Source of the DNA: Fimenecus sp052273625
GTDB taxonomy: Bacteria; Bacillota; Clostridia; Oscillospirales; Acutalibacteraceae
Assembly: GCA_052273625.1 (NCBI GenBank)
Contig: DAVZHW010000003.1
Coordinates: forward strand, 62,001 to 126,000
Direction of reading: 5' to 3'
Length of the DNA stretch: 64,000 nt
A program made the translations under genes and the position numbers. The notes below the pieces were generated by a model, which saw only the letters and a program-made list of their open reading frames with translations, was not told where the DNA came from and ran no database searches. Shown piece after piece: positions 33,722-41,840 of the stretch. Numbering within the stretch: position 1 is the stretch's first letter; every line of letters starts with the position of its first letter.

Positions 33722-35128
33722 TTGGTTTTTTCAAGCTTAGTATTTTTATATATTTTCCTGCCTCTGTGTCTTGTCTTTTATTTTTTGACGAAGAATATAA
33801 AAATCCGCAACGCCGTGCTTTTGGTTTTCTCATTGGTGTTTTATGCATACGGAGAGCCGAAATATATACTTTTGATGATTGCTACCGTGCTTGTAGACTA
33901 TATCGGCGGACTTTTGGTTGACAGATACAGGGGGAAGGCGCTTTCAAAGCTTTTCCTGTTTTTGAGTGTTGCAATTACACTTTCGAGCCTTGCTCTCTTC
34001 AAGTATTCGGACTTCTTTGCGCAGAGCCTTAATTCGGCGTTTTCACTCAATATTAAATCGCTCGGGCTTGCGCTTCCTATCGGTATTTCCTTCTATACCT
34101 TTCAGGCGCTTACATACGTCGTTGACGTTTACAGGGGCAAGGTAAGGGTTCAAAATTCATTCTTTAAGCTGCTTTTGTATGTTTCGATGTTTCCGCAGCT
34201 TATCGCAGGACCGATTGTTCGTTACAGCGACGTTGAAAGGCAGCTTTCTTCACGAACAGTTACCTTAAAGGGTGCATCTGACGGCGTTTTACGCTTTTGC
34301 ATAGGTCTTATTAAAAAGACGATTATCGCAAACTATGCAGGCGAGTTGTCAACAAAGCTTATCGGCGGCGATATGAACGGTGTCAGCTTTGCAGGCGCTT
34401 GGATCGGTATAATCGCATTTACTCTTCAGATTTATTTTGACTTTTCCGCATATTCGGATATGGCAATAGGCTTGGGCAAGCTTTTCGGCTTTGATTTCCC
34501 CGAAAACTTCCGCTATCCTTACTGTGCCGATTCCGTAAATGATTTTTGGAGACGTTGGCACATTACATTAAGCTCGTTTTTCAGGGACTACGTTTACATT
34601 CCGCTCGGCGGCAACAGAAAGCATTGGGCATTTAATATGCTTGTCGTTTGGGTGCTTACGGGCTTTTGGCACGGTGCAAGCTACAACTATATACTTTGGG
34701 GGCTTTACTACTTCTTTTTCCTTATGCTTGAAAAGATTTATATCGGCAAGCGGCTTTCAAGGACAAGCTCCGTTATCAAACATATTTACACTCTGCTTGT
34801 AGTGGTTGTCGGCTGGGCGTTTTTTTATTTTGAAGACCTCGCTAATCTCAAAAACTTTTTCAGAGCGATTTTCTTCCAAAACGGATTTTCTACGCTTACC
34901 GAAAAAACAGTCGCTCAAAACTATATAGCGGTAATAATCATCGGAATAATAGCGTCGCTCCCGATTGCAAACATTATAAAGCAATTTGCGCAGAACATTT
35001 CCGCAAGCAGATCGGGTAAGGCTGTTGTCAATTTGTCAATTGTACTGTTCGTGTTGTTCTCGTTGACGGTTTCAACCGCCTCGCTTATCGGCGACAGCTA
35101 CAACCCCTTCCTTTATTTCAGATTTTAA
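33722..35128 (+). CDS. MBOAT-family O-acyltransferase
   Basis: A 468-residue integral membrane protein, TTG start after GGAGG. It has about ten hydrophobic segments. Family markers are GISFYTFQALTYVVDVYRG, the RRWHITLSSFFRDYVYIPLGG segment and the invariant histidine H317 in GFWHGASYNYILWGLYY. AlgI/PatA-like MBOAT proteins move acetyl groups across the membrane to decorate exopolysaccharide, peptidoglycan or teichoic acid. A partner of the AlgJ/DHHW type usually follows; here the next gene encodes only the start of such a protein. The acceptor is unknown; the glycan operon 8 kb downstream is one candidate. Confidence 0.9.
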   Translation: MVFSSLVFLYIFLPLCLVFYFLTKNIKIRNAVLLVFSLVFYAYGEPKYILLMIATVLVDYIGGLLVDRYRGKALSKLFLFLSVAITLSSLALFKYSDFFAQSLNSAFSLNIKSLGLALPIGISFYTFQALTYVVDVYRGKVRVQNSFFKLLLYVSMFPQLIAGPIVRYSDVERQLSSRTVTLKGASDGVLRFCIGLIKKTIIANYAGELSTKLIGGDMNGVSFAGAWIGIIAFTLQIYFDFSAYSDMAIGLGKLFGFDFPENFRYPYCADSVNDFWRRWHITLSSFFRDYVYIPLGGNRKHWAFNMLVVWVLTGFWHGASYNYILWGLYYFFFLMLEKIYIGKRLSRTSSVIKHIYTLLVVVVGWAFFYFEDLANLKNFFRAIFFQNGFSTLTEKTVAQNYIAVIIIGIIASLPIANIIKQFAQNISASRSGKAVVNLSIVLFVLFSLTVSTASLIGDSYNPFLYFRF

Positions 35129-35137
35129 CGGTGGAAT

Positions 35138-35515
35138 ATGGCTATGTATACAAGAACGAAAACAAAAAAAGATGTTACTCCGAGCAAGGCGGGTGCATTT
35201 TTCATAATTTTGGCGTTTGTCGGTGTGATAATAACACTTTTTCTTATAAGTGCGTTTGACACCGATAAAACAGTTTCCCAAAAGGAAAACAGAGCTCTCA
35301 AGCAAAGACCGAAATTTACGGTTTCGGCGGTGCTTGACGGGAAATACTTTTCAGAGTTTGAGGAATATTATCAAGACACATTTCCTTACAGGGATAAGTT
35401 CCTCGGCTTAAACTCAAAAATCTCCAAAGTCTTTTCAAAAACGCAGGGTAACAGCGGTATGGTTATCGTTGAAAAGCAGGAGAAGGATGACTTTGCCGGT
35501 CAGAATATTGATTAA
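35138..35515 (+). CDS. Short DHHW/AlgJ-like protein, N-terminal part only
   Basis: A 125-residue protein: a basic start, one transmembrane helix (about residues 18-41), then DTDKTVSQKENRALKQRPKF and FEEYYQDTFPYRDKF, which is how DHHW-family (AlgJ-like) partners of MBOAT enzymes begin. Such proteins normally run to about 350-400 residues with an SGNH-type catalytic domain and a DHHW motif. None of that is present: the frame stops at FAGQNID and a flavoprotein gene begins 28 bases later. No frameshifted remainder is visible. It may be a deletion remnant or a minimal membrane partner. Confidence 0.7.
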   Translation: MAMYTRTKTKKDVTPSKAGAFFIILAFVGVIITLFLISAFDTDKTVSQKENRALKQRPKFTVSAVLDGKYFSEFEEYYQDTFPYRDKFLGLNSKISKVFSKTQGNSGMVIVEKQEKDDFAGQNID

Positions 35516-35543
35516 TATATATTTTTACAAGGGGTGAGGTTTT

Positions 35544-36974
35544 ATGAAGTACGATGTTGCAGTCATCGGCTCGGGCGTTGTAGGCGCTCTCATTTCGAGG
35601 GAGTTGTCCAAATATGACATTAAGGTCGCTTTGCTCGAAAGATGCAATGATGTGGCAATGGGTACTACAAAAGCTAACAGCGCAATTGTTCACGGTGGTT
35701 TCGACGCTATCCCGGGAACAATGAAAGCAAAATTGAATGTGAAAGGAACCGAATTGATGCCTGAGGTATGTAAGGACTTAAATGTACCTTACAAAAACAA
35801 CGGCTCTCTCGTTCTTGCCTTTTCCGAGGAGGAAATGGAGCACGTTAAAGAGCTGTATGACAGAGGTGTCAAAAACGGTGTCCCGAATCTTGAAATAATC
35901 GACGGTGACAAGGTAAGAGAACTCGAGCCTTATGTTTCCGAAGAGGTTGTCGGTGCATTGCTTTCAAATTCGGCAGGTATTGTTTGCCCGTATGAATTGA
36001 CAATTGCGGCAACGGAGGTAGCGGTTACAAACGGAGTTGAATTCCTCAGAAACTGCGAGGTTAAGGCAATCAAGAAGGAAAACGACGCTTACGAGCTCGA
36101 CACGACCCTCGGTACTATCGAGGCAGAGTTTGTAATCAATGCGGCAGGCAACCATTCCGACGAGGTTGCTAAAATGATTGGCGACGACAGCATTGAGCTT
36201 ATTGCAAGAAAGGGCGAATATTATCTTCTTGATAAATCCTTCGGCTACCTTGCAAACCATACAATATTCCAGTGCCCGAACAAGATGGGCAAGGGCGTTC
36301 TTGTTACTCCCACGGTTGACGGCAACCTTCTTATCGGACCGTCGGCGACGGACGAGCCTGACAAAGACGATACAGATACAACTCCCGAGGGACTTGAGTT
36401 TGTTGTATCAAAAGCTCTCAAGAGCGTAAAGGCAGTTAACCTCAGAGGTGCAATCACATCCTTCGCAGGTGTTCGTGCGCATCCGGTTACAGATGACTTT
36501 ATTATCGGCTATTCCGATAAGAGCGATAAGTTCATCAACTGTGCAGGCATTGAGTCTCCCGGTCTTTCGGCTGCTCCCGCTATCGCAAAGTATGTTGAAG
36601 AGCTTTTGCTTGAGAAGCTTTCGGCTGACGAAAAGGCTGATTACAAGATGACAAGGGAGGCTCCCGTTCGCTTTAGACATATGTCAAAAGAGGAGAGAGA
36701 AGCTCTTATTAAGAAGAATCCCGCTTACGGCAGAATTATTTGCCGTTGCGAAACAATAACCGAGGGCGAAATTCTCGACGCTATTCACGCTCCCGCAGGC
36801 GCAAGAGATGTTGACGGCGTTAAGAGAAGAACAAGAGCCGGTATGGGCAGATGTCAGGGCGGCTTCTGTGGCAGTAAGGTTGTTGAATTGCTTGCAAAAG
36901 AGCTTGGCGTTCCGATGAACGAGATTACAAAGTTCGGCGGAGAGTCCAAGATTATTTACGAGAGAACGAAGTGA
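35544..36974 (+). CDS. GlpA-like FAD-dependent oxidoreductase with [2Fe-2S] tail
   Basis: A 476-residue protein. The FAD site is VAVIGSGVVGALISREL, followed by TTKANSAIVHGGFDA and GLSAAPAIAKYVEELL, the DAO/GlpA fold. The C-terminal 80 residues form a BFD-like domain with four cysteines (C400, C402, C437, C442) for a [2Fe-2S] cluster. It is the first of three genes (with 36985 and 38245) matching the anaerobic glycerol-3-phosphate dehydrogenase-like set of Clostridia. Glycerol-3-phosphate oxidation is likely but another 2-hydroxy acid is possible. Confidence 0.85.
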   Translation: MKYDVAVIGSGVVGALISRELSKYDIKVALLERCNDVAMGTTKANSAIVHGGFDAIPGTMKAKLNVKGTELMPEVCKDLNVPYKNNGSLVLAFSEEEMEHVKELYDRGVKNGVPNLEIIDGDKVRELEPYVSEEVVGALLSNSAGIVCPYELTIAATEVAVTNGVEFLRNCEVKAIKKENDAYELDTTLGTIEAEFVINAAGNHSDEVAKMIGDDSIELIARKGEYYLLDKSFGYLANHTIFQCPNKMGKGVLVTPTVDGNLLIGPSATDEPDKDDTDTTPEGLEFVVSKALKSVKAVNLRGAITSFAGVRAHPVTDDFIIGYSDKSDKFINCAGIESPGLSAAPAIAKYVEELLLEKLSADEKADYKMTREAPVRFRHMSKEEREALIKKNPAYGRIICRCETITEGEILDAIHAPAGARDVDGVKRRTRAGMGRCQGGFCGSKVVELLAKELGVPMNEITKFGGESKIIYERTK

Positions 36975-36984
36975 GGTGTGTAGA

Positions 36985-38241
36985 ATGCTTAATTATGATT
37001 TAGCGGTAGTCGGCGGCGGTCCTGCCGGTATGGCAGCGGCGCTCAAGGCTCGTGAAGAGGGAATTGAAAAAATTATTATTCTCGAGAGAGCTGACACACT
37101 CGGCGGTATTCTCGAGCAGTGTATTCATACAGGCTTCGGTCTTCACTATTTCGGCGAAGAGCTTTCAGGCCCCGAATACGCAGGAAGATTTATAAAGAAG
37201 GTATCGGAAACCGATATTGATGTTAAGGTTGACACAATGGTTCTCGATATATCAGACGACAATGTTGTTACGGCTTGCAATAAGGAGGACGGACTTCTCA
37301 CAATCAAGGCTAAGGCTATTGTTCTTGCAATGGGCTGCCGTGAAAGACCGAGAGGCGCACTTTCAATCGCAGGTTGCAGAGCTTCGGGCATTATGACCGC
37401 AGGTACTGCACAGAAATATGTTAACATTGACGGCTATATGCCCGGTAAGACAGTAGTTATCCTCGGCTCGGGTGATATCGGTCTTATCATGGCAAGAAGA
37501 ATGACTCTTGAGGGTGCAAAGGTTAAGGCTGTTTGCGAGCTTATGCCTTATTCGGGCGGTCTTACGAGAAATATCGTTCAGTGCCTTGAGGACTTTGATA
37601 TTCCGCTTCGTCTTTCTTGCACGGTTGTTTCAACTCACGGTAAGGATAGACTTGAGGGCGTTACGGTTGCTAATGTCGATGAGCACTTGAAGCCTATCCC
37701 CGGTACAGAGGAGTATATCCCTTGTGATACCTTGATGCTCTCCGTTGGTCTTATTCCCGAGAACGAGCTTTCAAAGAACGCAGGTATTGAGCTTGACAGA
37801 ATTACAAACGGCCCGTCTGTTGACGAGTACAGAGAAACTCTCCACAAGGGCGTATTTGCTTGCGGTAACGTATTGCAGGTTCATGACCTTGTTGACTATG
37901 TTACCGAGGAAAGTATGATAGCAGGCGAGGGCGCTGCGAAGTTCATTAAGGGCGAGAAGAATACCGGCGATTACATCAATACACAGGGTACCAACGGTGT
38001 TCGCTATATCGTACCTCAGAGAATTAACAAGGAAACCGATAAGGATGTTAAGCTTTACTTCCGTGTCGGTCAGGTATTCAAAAATGTTAAGCTTGTTGTT
38101 AAATGCGGCGACGAGGTTATAATGTCGAAGAATAAGAAGAAGATGACTCCCGGTGAAATGGAGAATGTTCTTATTAAGCTCGACACAGTTAAATCTCTTC
38201 CTGCCGACAGCACACTTACAGTAACAATCGAGGAGGCGTAA
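36985..38241 (+). CDS. NAD(P)/FAD-dependent oxidoreductase (GlpB-like partner)
   Basis: A 418-residue flavoprotein. ATG at 36985 is chosen because GTGAGGTG precedes it; an in-frame GTG at 36976 has no site. Two nucleotide sites are seen: LAVVGGGPAGMAAALKARE for FAD and TVVILGSGDIGLIMARRM for NAD(P). The ILEQCIHTGFGLHYF segment is typical of this subfamily. It lies 10 bases after the GlpA-like gene and 3 bases before the DUF1667 gene. It probably passes electrons from the GlpA-like subunit to NAD or an electron carrier. Confidence 0.85.
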   Translation: MLNYDLAVVGGGPAGMAAALKAREEGIEKIIILERADTLGGILEQCIHTGFGLHYFGEELSGPEYAGRFIKKVSETDIDVKVDTMVLDISDDNVVTACNKEDGLLTIKAKAIVLAMGCRERPRGALSIAGCRASGIMTAGTAQKYVNIDGYMPGKTVVILGSGDIGLIMARRMTLEGAKVKAVCELMPYSGGLTRNIVQCLEDFDIPLRLSCTVVSTHGKDRLEGVTVANVDEHLKPIPGTEEYIPCDTLMLSVGLIPENELSKNAGIELDRITNGPSVDEYRETLHKGVFACGNVLQVHDLVDYVTEESMIAGEGAAKFIKGEKNTGDYINTQGTNGVRYIVPQRINKETDKDVKLYFRVGQVFKNVKLVVKCGDEVIMSKNKKKMTPGEMENVLIKLDTVKSLPADSTLTVTIEEA

Positions 38242-38244
38242 ATT

Positions 38245-38604
38245 ATGACAAAGAGAGAAATGGTTTGCGTATCCTGTCCTATGGGCTGCGCTATAACGGT
38301 TGAGCTTGACGACAATAACGAGGTTATCTCCGTAACGGGTAACACCTGTCCGAGAGGCGACAAGTACGCTCGTCAGGAATGCACTCACCCCGAAAGAATG
38401 CTCACATCTACCGTTAAGGTTGAGGGTGGCAGACTTCCCGTCGTACCCGTAAAATCAGCTTCGCCTATTCCGAAGGAGATGCTTTTTGACGCAATGAAAG
38501 AAGTAAATAAGGTTACTCTTAAAGCACCTGTTACTTTCGGCGATGTTGCGGTTAAGGATATTCTCGGAACGGGAATTGACATTGTTGTAACTAACGAAGC
38601 ATAA
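38245..38604 (+). CDS. DUF1667 domain protein
   Basis: A 119-residue protein rich in N-terminal cysteines: C8, C11, C15, C35 and C46 (MVCVSCPMGC, GNTCPRG, RQEC), consistent with an iron-sulfur or metal site. This is the DUF1667 pattern, a small protein that follows GlpA/GlpB-like flavoproteins in many anaerobes and is likely an electron-transfer subunit. The three genes here are tightly spaced and end at a strong terminator. No activity is known for the family itself. Confidence 0.85.
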   Translation: MTKREMVCVSCPMGCAITVELDDNNEVISVTGNTCPRGDKYARQECTHPERMLTSTVKVEGGRLPVVPVKSASPIPKEMLFDAMKEVNKVTLKAPVTFGDVAVKDILGTGIDIVVTNEA

Positions 38605-38618
38605 AACTTTTAATACAT

Positions 38619-38654
38619 ATAAGACCGATTGAAAAGCCAATCGGTCTTATTTTT
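38619..38654 (+). terminator. Terminator of the GlpA/GlpB-like/DUF1667 operon
   Basis: A perfect 13-base stem (ATAAGACCGATTG with CAATCGGTCTTAT) around six bases, then a T run. It ends four bases before the -35 of the next promoter. Confidence 0.93.
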
Positions 38655-38657
38655 GTG

Positions 38658-38686
38658 TTGACAAGTAACAAAAAGCGTCCTATAAT
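38658..38686 (+). promoter_or_regulatory. Consensus sigma-A promoter of the phage-like cassette
   Basis: A perfect TTGACA, a 17-base spacer and a perfect TATAAT. It directs transcription into the structured leader and the HTH gene at 38787. Confidence 0.9.
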
Positions 38687-38690
38687 TAAA

Positions 38691-38760
38691 TGTGCGAGTG
38701 AACGACGCACATTAAAAAACAGCACCTGCGACCGATTTAGGTTGTTAGGTGTTGTTTTAA
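38691..38760 (+). promoter_or_regulatory. Structured leader with attenuator-like hairpin
   Basis: Two hairpins fill the leader. The first, 38691-38711, pairs TGTGCG with CGCACA around nine bases and starts at the expected transcription start. The second, 38716-38758, pairs AAAACAGCACCT with AGGTGTTGTTTT (12 bases, one G-U) and continues as CGACC with GGTTG around GATTTA; it is followed by AATTT. It ends 28 bases before the first ATG. It looks like a transcription attenuator or a protein/RNA target site. Confidence 0.6.
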
Positions 38761-38786
38761 TTTACAGAGCTTTCGGGAGGTGGAAA

Positions 38787-39182
38787 ATGAATAATAGGGA
38801 CATTATCGGAATTGATGTCGGCGAATACAGACTTTTGTCCGAGAGGTTTGAGTTTATGACCGAGGACGATACAAGAGAAATTCCGAAATACATTTTAACA
38901 ACGAGAAAAAACACTATTAAAAGGATTTTTTCCGAGGCGGTCAAGTCCGAGTTGACCGATTTTCAGGGAGAGCTTTTGCGTGAGAGGTATTTTGAAAATA
39001 TGAAAATAACAGATATTTCAGAAAAGCACGGTGTTTCAAGACAGCAGGTCTACAAAACGCTCAAGGCAGCTACGGATAAATTATATTCGGTGCTTAAGTA
39101 TGCGTATTTGTGCGGCTTCTCTCTTGTTGACCTTCCGAAAAGCTTCGACCAAATAATAAATAATATAAGCGAGGAGAATTGA
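38787..39182 (+). CDS. Sigma-70 region 4-like HTH regulator, phage type
   Basis: A 131-residue protein starting at the ATG preceded by GGGAGGTGG; the in-frame stretch upstream crosses the promoter and leader and is not coding. Residues about 63-115 (LTDFQGELLRERYFENMKIT, then DISEKHGVSRQQVYKTLK) form a sigma region 4/LuxR-like helix-turn-helix. Small proteins like this control late genes in Firmicutes prophages. As first gene of the cassette it may regulate the fibre and lysis genes that follow. No core region 2 is present, so it is not a full sigma factor. Confidence 0.7.
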   Translation: MNNRDIIGIDVGEYRLLSERFEFMTEDDTREIPKYILTTRKNTIKRIFSEAVKSELTDFQGELLRERYFENMKITDISEKHGVSRQQVYKTLKAATDKLYSVLKYAYLCGFSLVDLPKSFDQIINNISEEN

Positions 39183-39184
39183 AT

Positions 39185-40405
39185 ATGAATAAAACAGTAA
39201 CCGTAAAGGTTGACGGCTCTTTGTCCGATGAAATATACAATGCGGGCACTATGTATGAGCATAATGCGACTACCCTCGTATTTGAAATAGATGCACAGTA
39301 TATTTCGCCGCAGTACAGATATTACCTTGAGTTTGCATTGCCGACGGGAGTTGTCAGAACGGAATATCTTACACCTGACGAAAGCAATAACATAAGCTTT
39401 GATATGCCTGCAAGTCTTACAAGCAGTATGAGTATGCTCTGTTATTTCAATGTTGTCGAGGTCAACGAAACGACTTATGACACAAAAAAGCTTATCAAAG
39501 CAAAGGAAATTAAACTTTGCTTTTCGCCGATAGTCGCTTGCGACGACGCACTTCGGGAGGAATACGATTTTTCGGTAAATTCCTTGCTTGAAGCTGTAAA
39601 AAACGGCGATTTCAAGGGCGATAAGGGCGACAAGGGAGATACGGGAGAGCAAGGCATAAAAGGCGATAAGGGCGACATAGGAGCTACCGGCGCTCAAGGC
39701 TTAAGAGGCGAAAAAGGAGATAAGGGAGACAAGGGCGATAAAGGCGACAAAGGAGACAAGGGCGATAAGGGCGACATAGGAGCTACCGGCGCTCAAGGCT
39801 TAAGAGGCGAAAAAGGAGATAAGGGAGACAAGGGCGATAAAGGCGACAAAGGAGACAAGGGCGATAACGGCACGCCTGTCGATATGAGCGTTACCGCTTC
39901 GTCTGCAAACGCCGTTGCAAGCTCGGGCGTGTATGATTTTGTTAAGCGAAGCACGGGCAGGCTGATTTTTTCCGCCGAGGTAAAGGACGGAGAAACGGTT
40001 GACGAATATATTATAAACAAAGACCTTGACTCAAAGCCGTTTGAGCTGAAAAAGCTCAAGGTTTTTCTTATTGCAAAATGCACGTCGAATGTCGAAACCA
40101 TAACCGTTAAAATCCGTACCGACTACGGCACACGCTATCTCGGTCATCTGTACAGATTGGAGAACACGGGAAGTCTTTGCGTATTCTGCGATACCGATGT
40201 TGAGAAAAGTATGTTTACCCATTCAAACGTAAGCTACGGTACGGGCGGTCAGGGTACTCTGGCAAGCAACTCGATTTCGGTAATTTCAACCGCCCAAAGC
40301 ACTTATATAAGCAATTTGTTTGTGGGACTTTTTGAGATCAACGGCTCAACCCACGTTCCCTTTACCGCAGGAACAAAAATCTTTGTTGTAGGCGAGGACG
40401 CTTGA
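39185..40405 (+). CDS. Phage-like fibre protein with collagen repeats
   Basis: A 406-residue protein, ATG at 39185 after GAGGAG. Residues 1 to about 140 resemble the BppU-type N-terminal domain of phage upper baseplate or fibre proteins (YYLEFALPTGVVRTEYLTPD, NNISFDMPASL). Residues 145-229 are 28 uninterrupted Gly-X-Y triplets, mostly GDK, with a repeated GDIGATGAQGLRGEK block, so a collagen-like triple helix is expected. Residues 230-406 are a globular tip, probably a receptor-binding or trimerisation domain. It has no signal peptide, so export would depend on the lysis genes downstream or on particle assembly. Exosporium-type collagen protein is an alternative. Confidence 0.8.
   Translation: MNKTVTVKVDGSLSDEIYNAGTMYEHNATTLVFEIDAQYISPQYRYYLEFALPTGVVRTEYLTPDESNNISFDMPASLTSSMSMLCYFNVVEVNETTYDTKKLIKAKEIKLCFSPIVACDDALREEYDFSVNSLLEAVKNGDFKGDKGDKGDTGEQGIKGDKGDIGATGAQGLRGEKGDKGDKGDKGDKGDKGDKGDIGATGAQGLRGEKGDKGDKGDKGDKGDKGDNGTPVDMSVTASSANAVASSGVYDFVKRSTGRLIFSAEVKDGETVDEYIINKDLDSKPFELKKLKVFLIAKCTSNVETITVKIRTDYGTRYLGHLYRLENTGSLCVFCDTDVEKSMFTHSNVSYGTGGQGTLASNSISVISTAQSTYISNLFVGLFEINGSTHVPFTAGTKIFVVGEDA
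39662..39867 (+). repeat. Perfect 99-bp tandem repeat in collagen region
   Basis: Two complete, base-identical 99-base units (39662-39760, 39761-39859) plus a partial third. Each encodes 33 residues, or 11 Gly-X-Y triplets. Identity at the third codon position shows recent duplication. Confidence 0.9.
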
Positions 40406-40462
40406 AAAATGCGGTTTTCAATTATGAGCTGTTGATTAAATATAATGAAATGGGGGGATGTT

Positions 40463-40690
40463 ATGCAGTCTGAGGTCTTTGTTGCGCTGTTGTCGTTCCT
40501 CGGAACTCTTGCAGGTACGGTAGGAGGTATAATTACAAGCGCAAAGCTTACGAATTACAGACTTCGTGAGCTTGAAAAGAAGGTTGACAAGCACAATAAT
40601 TTTGCGCAAAGAATACCGCTTTTAGAGGAAAGGGTTAAAACCCATGAGCAGAGAATTACAACGATAGAAAGGAATGAATATTATGAGTAA
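40463..40690 (+). CDS. XhlA-like small membrane protein
   Basis: A 75-residue protein. ATG at 40463 follows GGGGGGAT. A hydrophobic N-terminal helix (VALLSFLGTLAGTVGGIITSA) is followed by a charged coiled coil (about 28-72: RLRELEKKVDKHNN, LLEERVKTHEQRITTIER). Hemolysin XhlA-type phage proteins usually have the coiled coil first and the membrane helix last; here the order is reversed, so the assignment is by context and composition. It probably helps the holin or endolysin downstream. It overlaps the lysozyme gene by eight bases. Confidence 0.6.
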   Translation: MQSEVFVALLSFLGTLAGTVGGIITSAKLTNYRLRELEKKVDKHNNFAQRIPLLEERVKTHEQRITTIERNEYYE

Positions 40691-41579
40691 GGGTATTGAT
40701 GTTTCAAAGCATCAAGGAAAAATCGATTGGAAGAGGGTTAAAGCCTCGGGCGTAGATTTTGCCGTTTTGAGGGCAGGCTACGGAAAATATGACAATCAAA
40801 AGGACGAGTTTTTCGAGGAAAACTACAAAAATGCAAAGCAGGAGGGAATTAAGGTCGGTGCGTATCATTACAGCTATGCAAAAAGTGTTGAAGATGCGAA
40901 AAAAGAGGCTGAAATTTTCCTCAAATGGATAGACGGAAAGAAGTTTGAATATCCCGTTGCATTTGATGTGGAGGAGAAAAATCAGTCCGAAAGGGGCAAA
41001 CAGTTTGTCTCCGATATTATCAGAGCCTTTTGCGAGATTGTCGAAGGGGCAGGCTATTATGTTTGCATTTATGCGAACAAATATTGGCTTGAAAATTATA
41101 TAGATGACGATTGTAAGAAAAAGTATGACACGTGGCTTGCTCAATGGTCGGAAAAGGCGACATACGGCGGAAGCTATGGGCTTTGGCAGTATTCGTCGCA
41201 GGGCAGCATTGACGGAATTTCGGGCAGATGCGACCTTGACGAGAGCTATAAGGATTATTCGAAAATTATCAGGGATAACGGTCTTAACGGCTTCCCGAAG
41301 CAGACCTCAGAGCCTGCACCCAAGCCCGTTCCCGAGCCTGTTCCCAAGCCTGCCGAAAAGAGCTTCCCGCCGAGAATGATGATTTCGCTCTCAAATACGC
41401 CGCTGTACGTTTCGGCCACCGCAAAATCGCCCGCCGCGAGAAAATCGGGCACCTTTTATATTTATGACGGTATTGAAATTAACGGCAGATATCGTATTAC
41501 CTCTTCGCCGTCAAGAGCACAGAAAAAGCCTATCGGCGAAAACGTTACGGGCTTCGTTGACAAAGCGGACATAAGGTAG
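40683..41579 (+). CDS. GH25 lysozyme (phage-type endolysin)
   Basis: A 298-residue protein starting at the ATG after AAGGAATG. Residues 1 to about 190 are a GH25 muramidase with D6 in GIDVSKHQG and the catalytic D95-V-E97 pair in AFDVEEKN, plus YGLWQYSSQG and DLDESY near the end. A Pro/Lys/Glu linker (PAPKPVPEPVPKP) joins a C-terminal domain of about 70 residues that resembles an SH3-like wall-binding module. There is no signal peptide, as in phage endolysins that need a holin. It cuts the beta-1,4 bond between MurNAc and GlcNAc. Confidence 0.92.
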   Translation: MSKGIDVSKHQGKIDWKRVKASGVDFAVLRAGYGKYDNQKDEFFEENYKNAKQEGIKVGAYHYSYAKSVEDAKKEAEIFLKWIDGKKFEYPVAFDVEEKNQSERGKQFVSDIIRAFCEIVEGAGYYVCIYANKYWLENYIDDDCKKKYDTWLAQWSEKATYGGSYGLWQYSSQGSIDGISGRCDLDESYKDYSKIIRDNGLNGFPKQTSEPAPKPVPEPVPKPAEKSFPPRMMISLSNTPLYVSATAKSPAARKSGTFYIYDGIEINGRYRITSSPSRAQKKPIGENVTGFVDKADIR

Positions 41580-41587
41580 GTGAATTT

Positions 41588-41833
41588 ATGGAGATTTTGG
41601 GCTATGTAACAGATAAGGCGCTTATACTTATTCCCGTGCTGAACATTATAGGAATGATTATAAAACGTCTTGAAAAAATCAACGATAAATATATACCGCT
41701 TATTTTACTGCTTTTCGGCGTTCTCGGAACAGTCGGCTTGCTCGGAATGAGTGTTGATTCCGTCATACAGGGCGTGCTTGTGACAGGGACGTCCGTATTC
41801 GGAAATCAGATAGTAAAGCAATTATCCAAATAA
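41588..41833 (+). CDS. Phage holin family protein
   Basis: An 81-residue membrane protein with two hydrophobic segments (ALILIPVLNIIGMII and LILLLFGVLGTVGLLGM) and a third weaker one, separated by a short charged loop (KRLEKINDKY). This fits small Firmicutes phage holins. A holin would form membrane lesions that let the GH25 endolysin reach the wall. It is the last gene of the cassette and is followed by a terminator eight bases later. Confidence 0.78.
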   Translation: MEILGYVTDKALILIPVLNIIGMIIKRLEKINDKYIPLILLLFGVLGTVGLLGMSVDSVIQGVLVTGTSVFGNQIVKQLSK

Positions 41834-41840
41834 GCAAATG

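Noticed and set aside
35516..35543. Frameshift continuation of the short DHHW-like gene
   Set aside because: Only 28 bases separate its stop from the next gene's start, too little for the missing domain in any frame.
38655..38786. N-terminal extension of the cassette HTH gene
   Set aside because: The in-frame stretch runs over a perfect promoter and two hairpins, and the strong ribosome binding site stands before the ATG at 38787.
39662..39867. Possible CRISPR-like array
   Set aside because: The units are contiguous coding repeats without spacers and stay in frame with the fibre protein.
39475..40101. Minus-strand frames rich in Pro-Leu-Ser repeats
   Set aside because: They are the antisense reading of the Gly-Asp-Lys collagen repeats, not genes.
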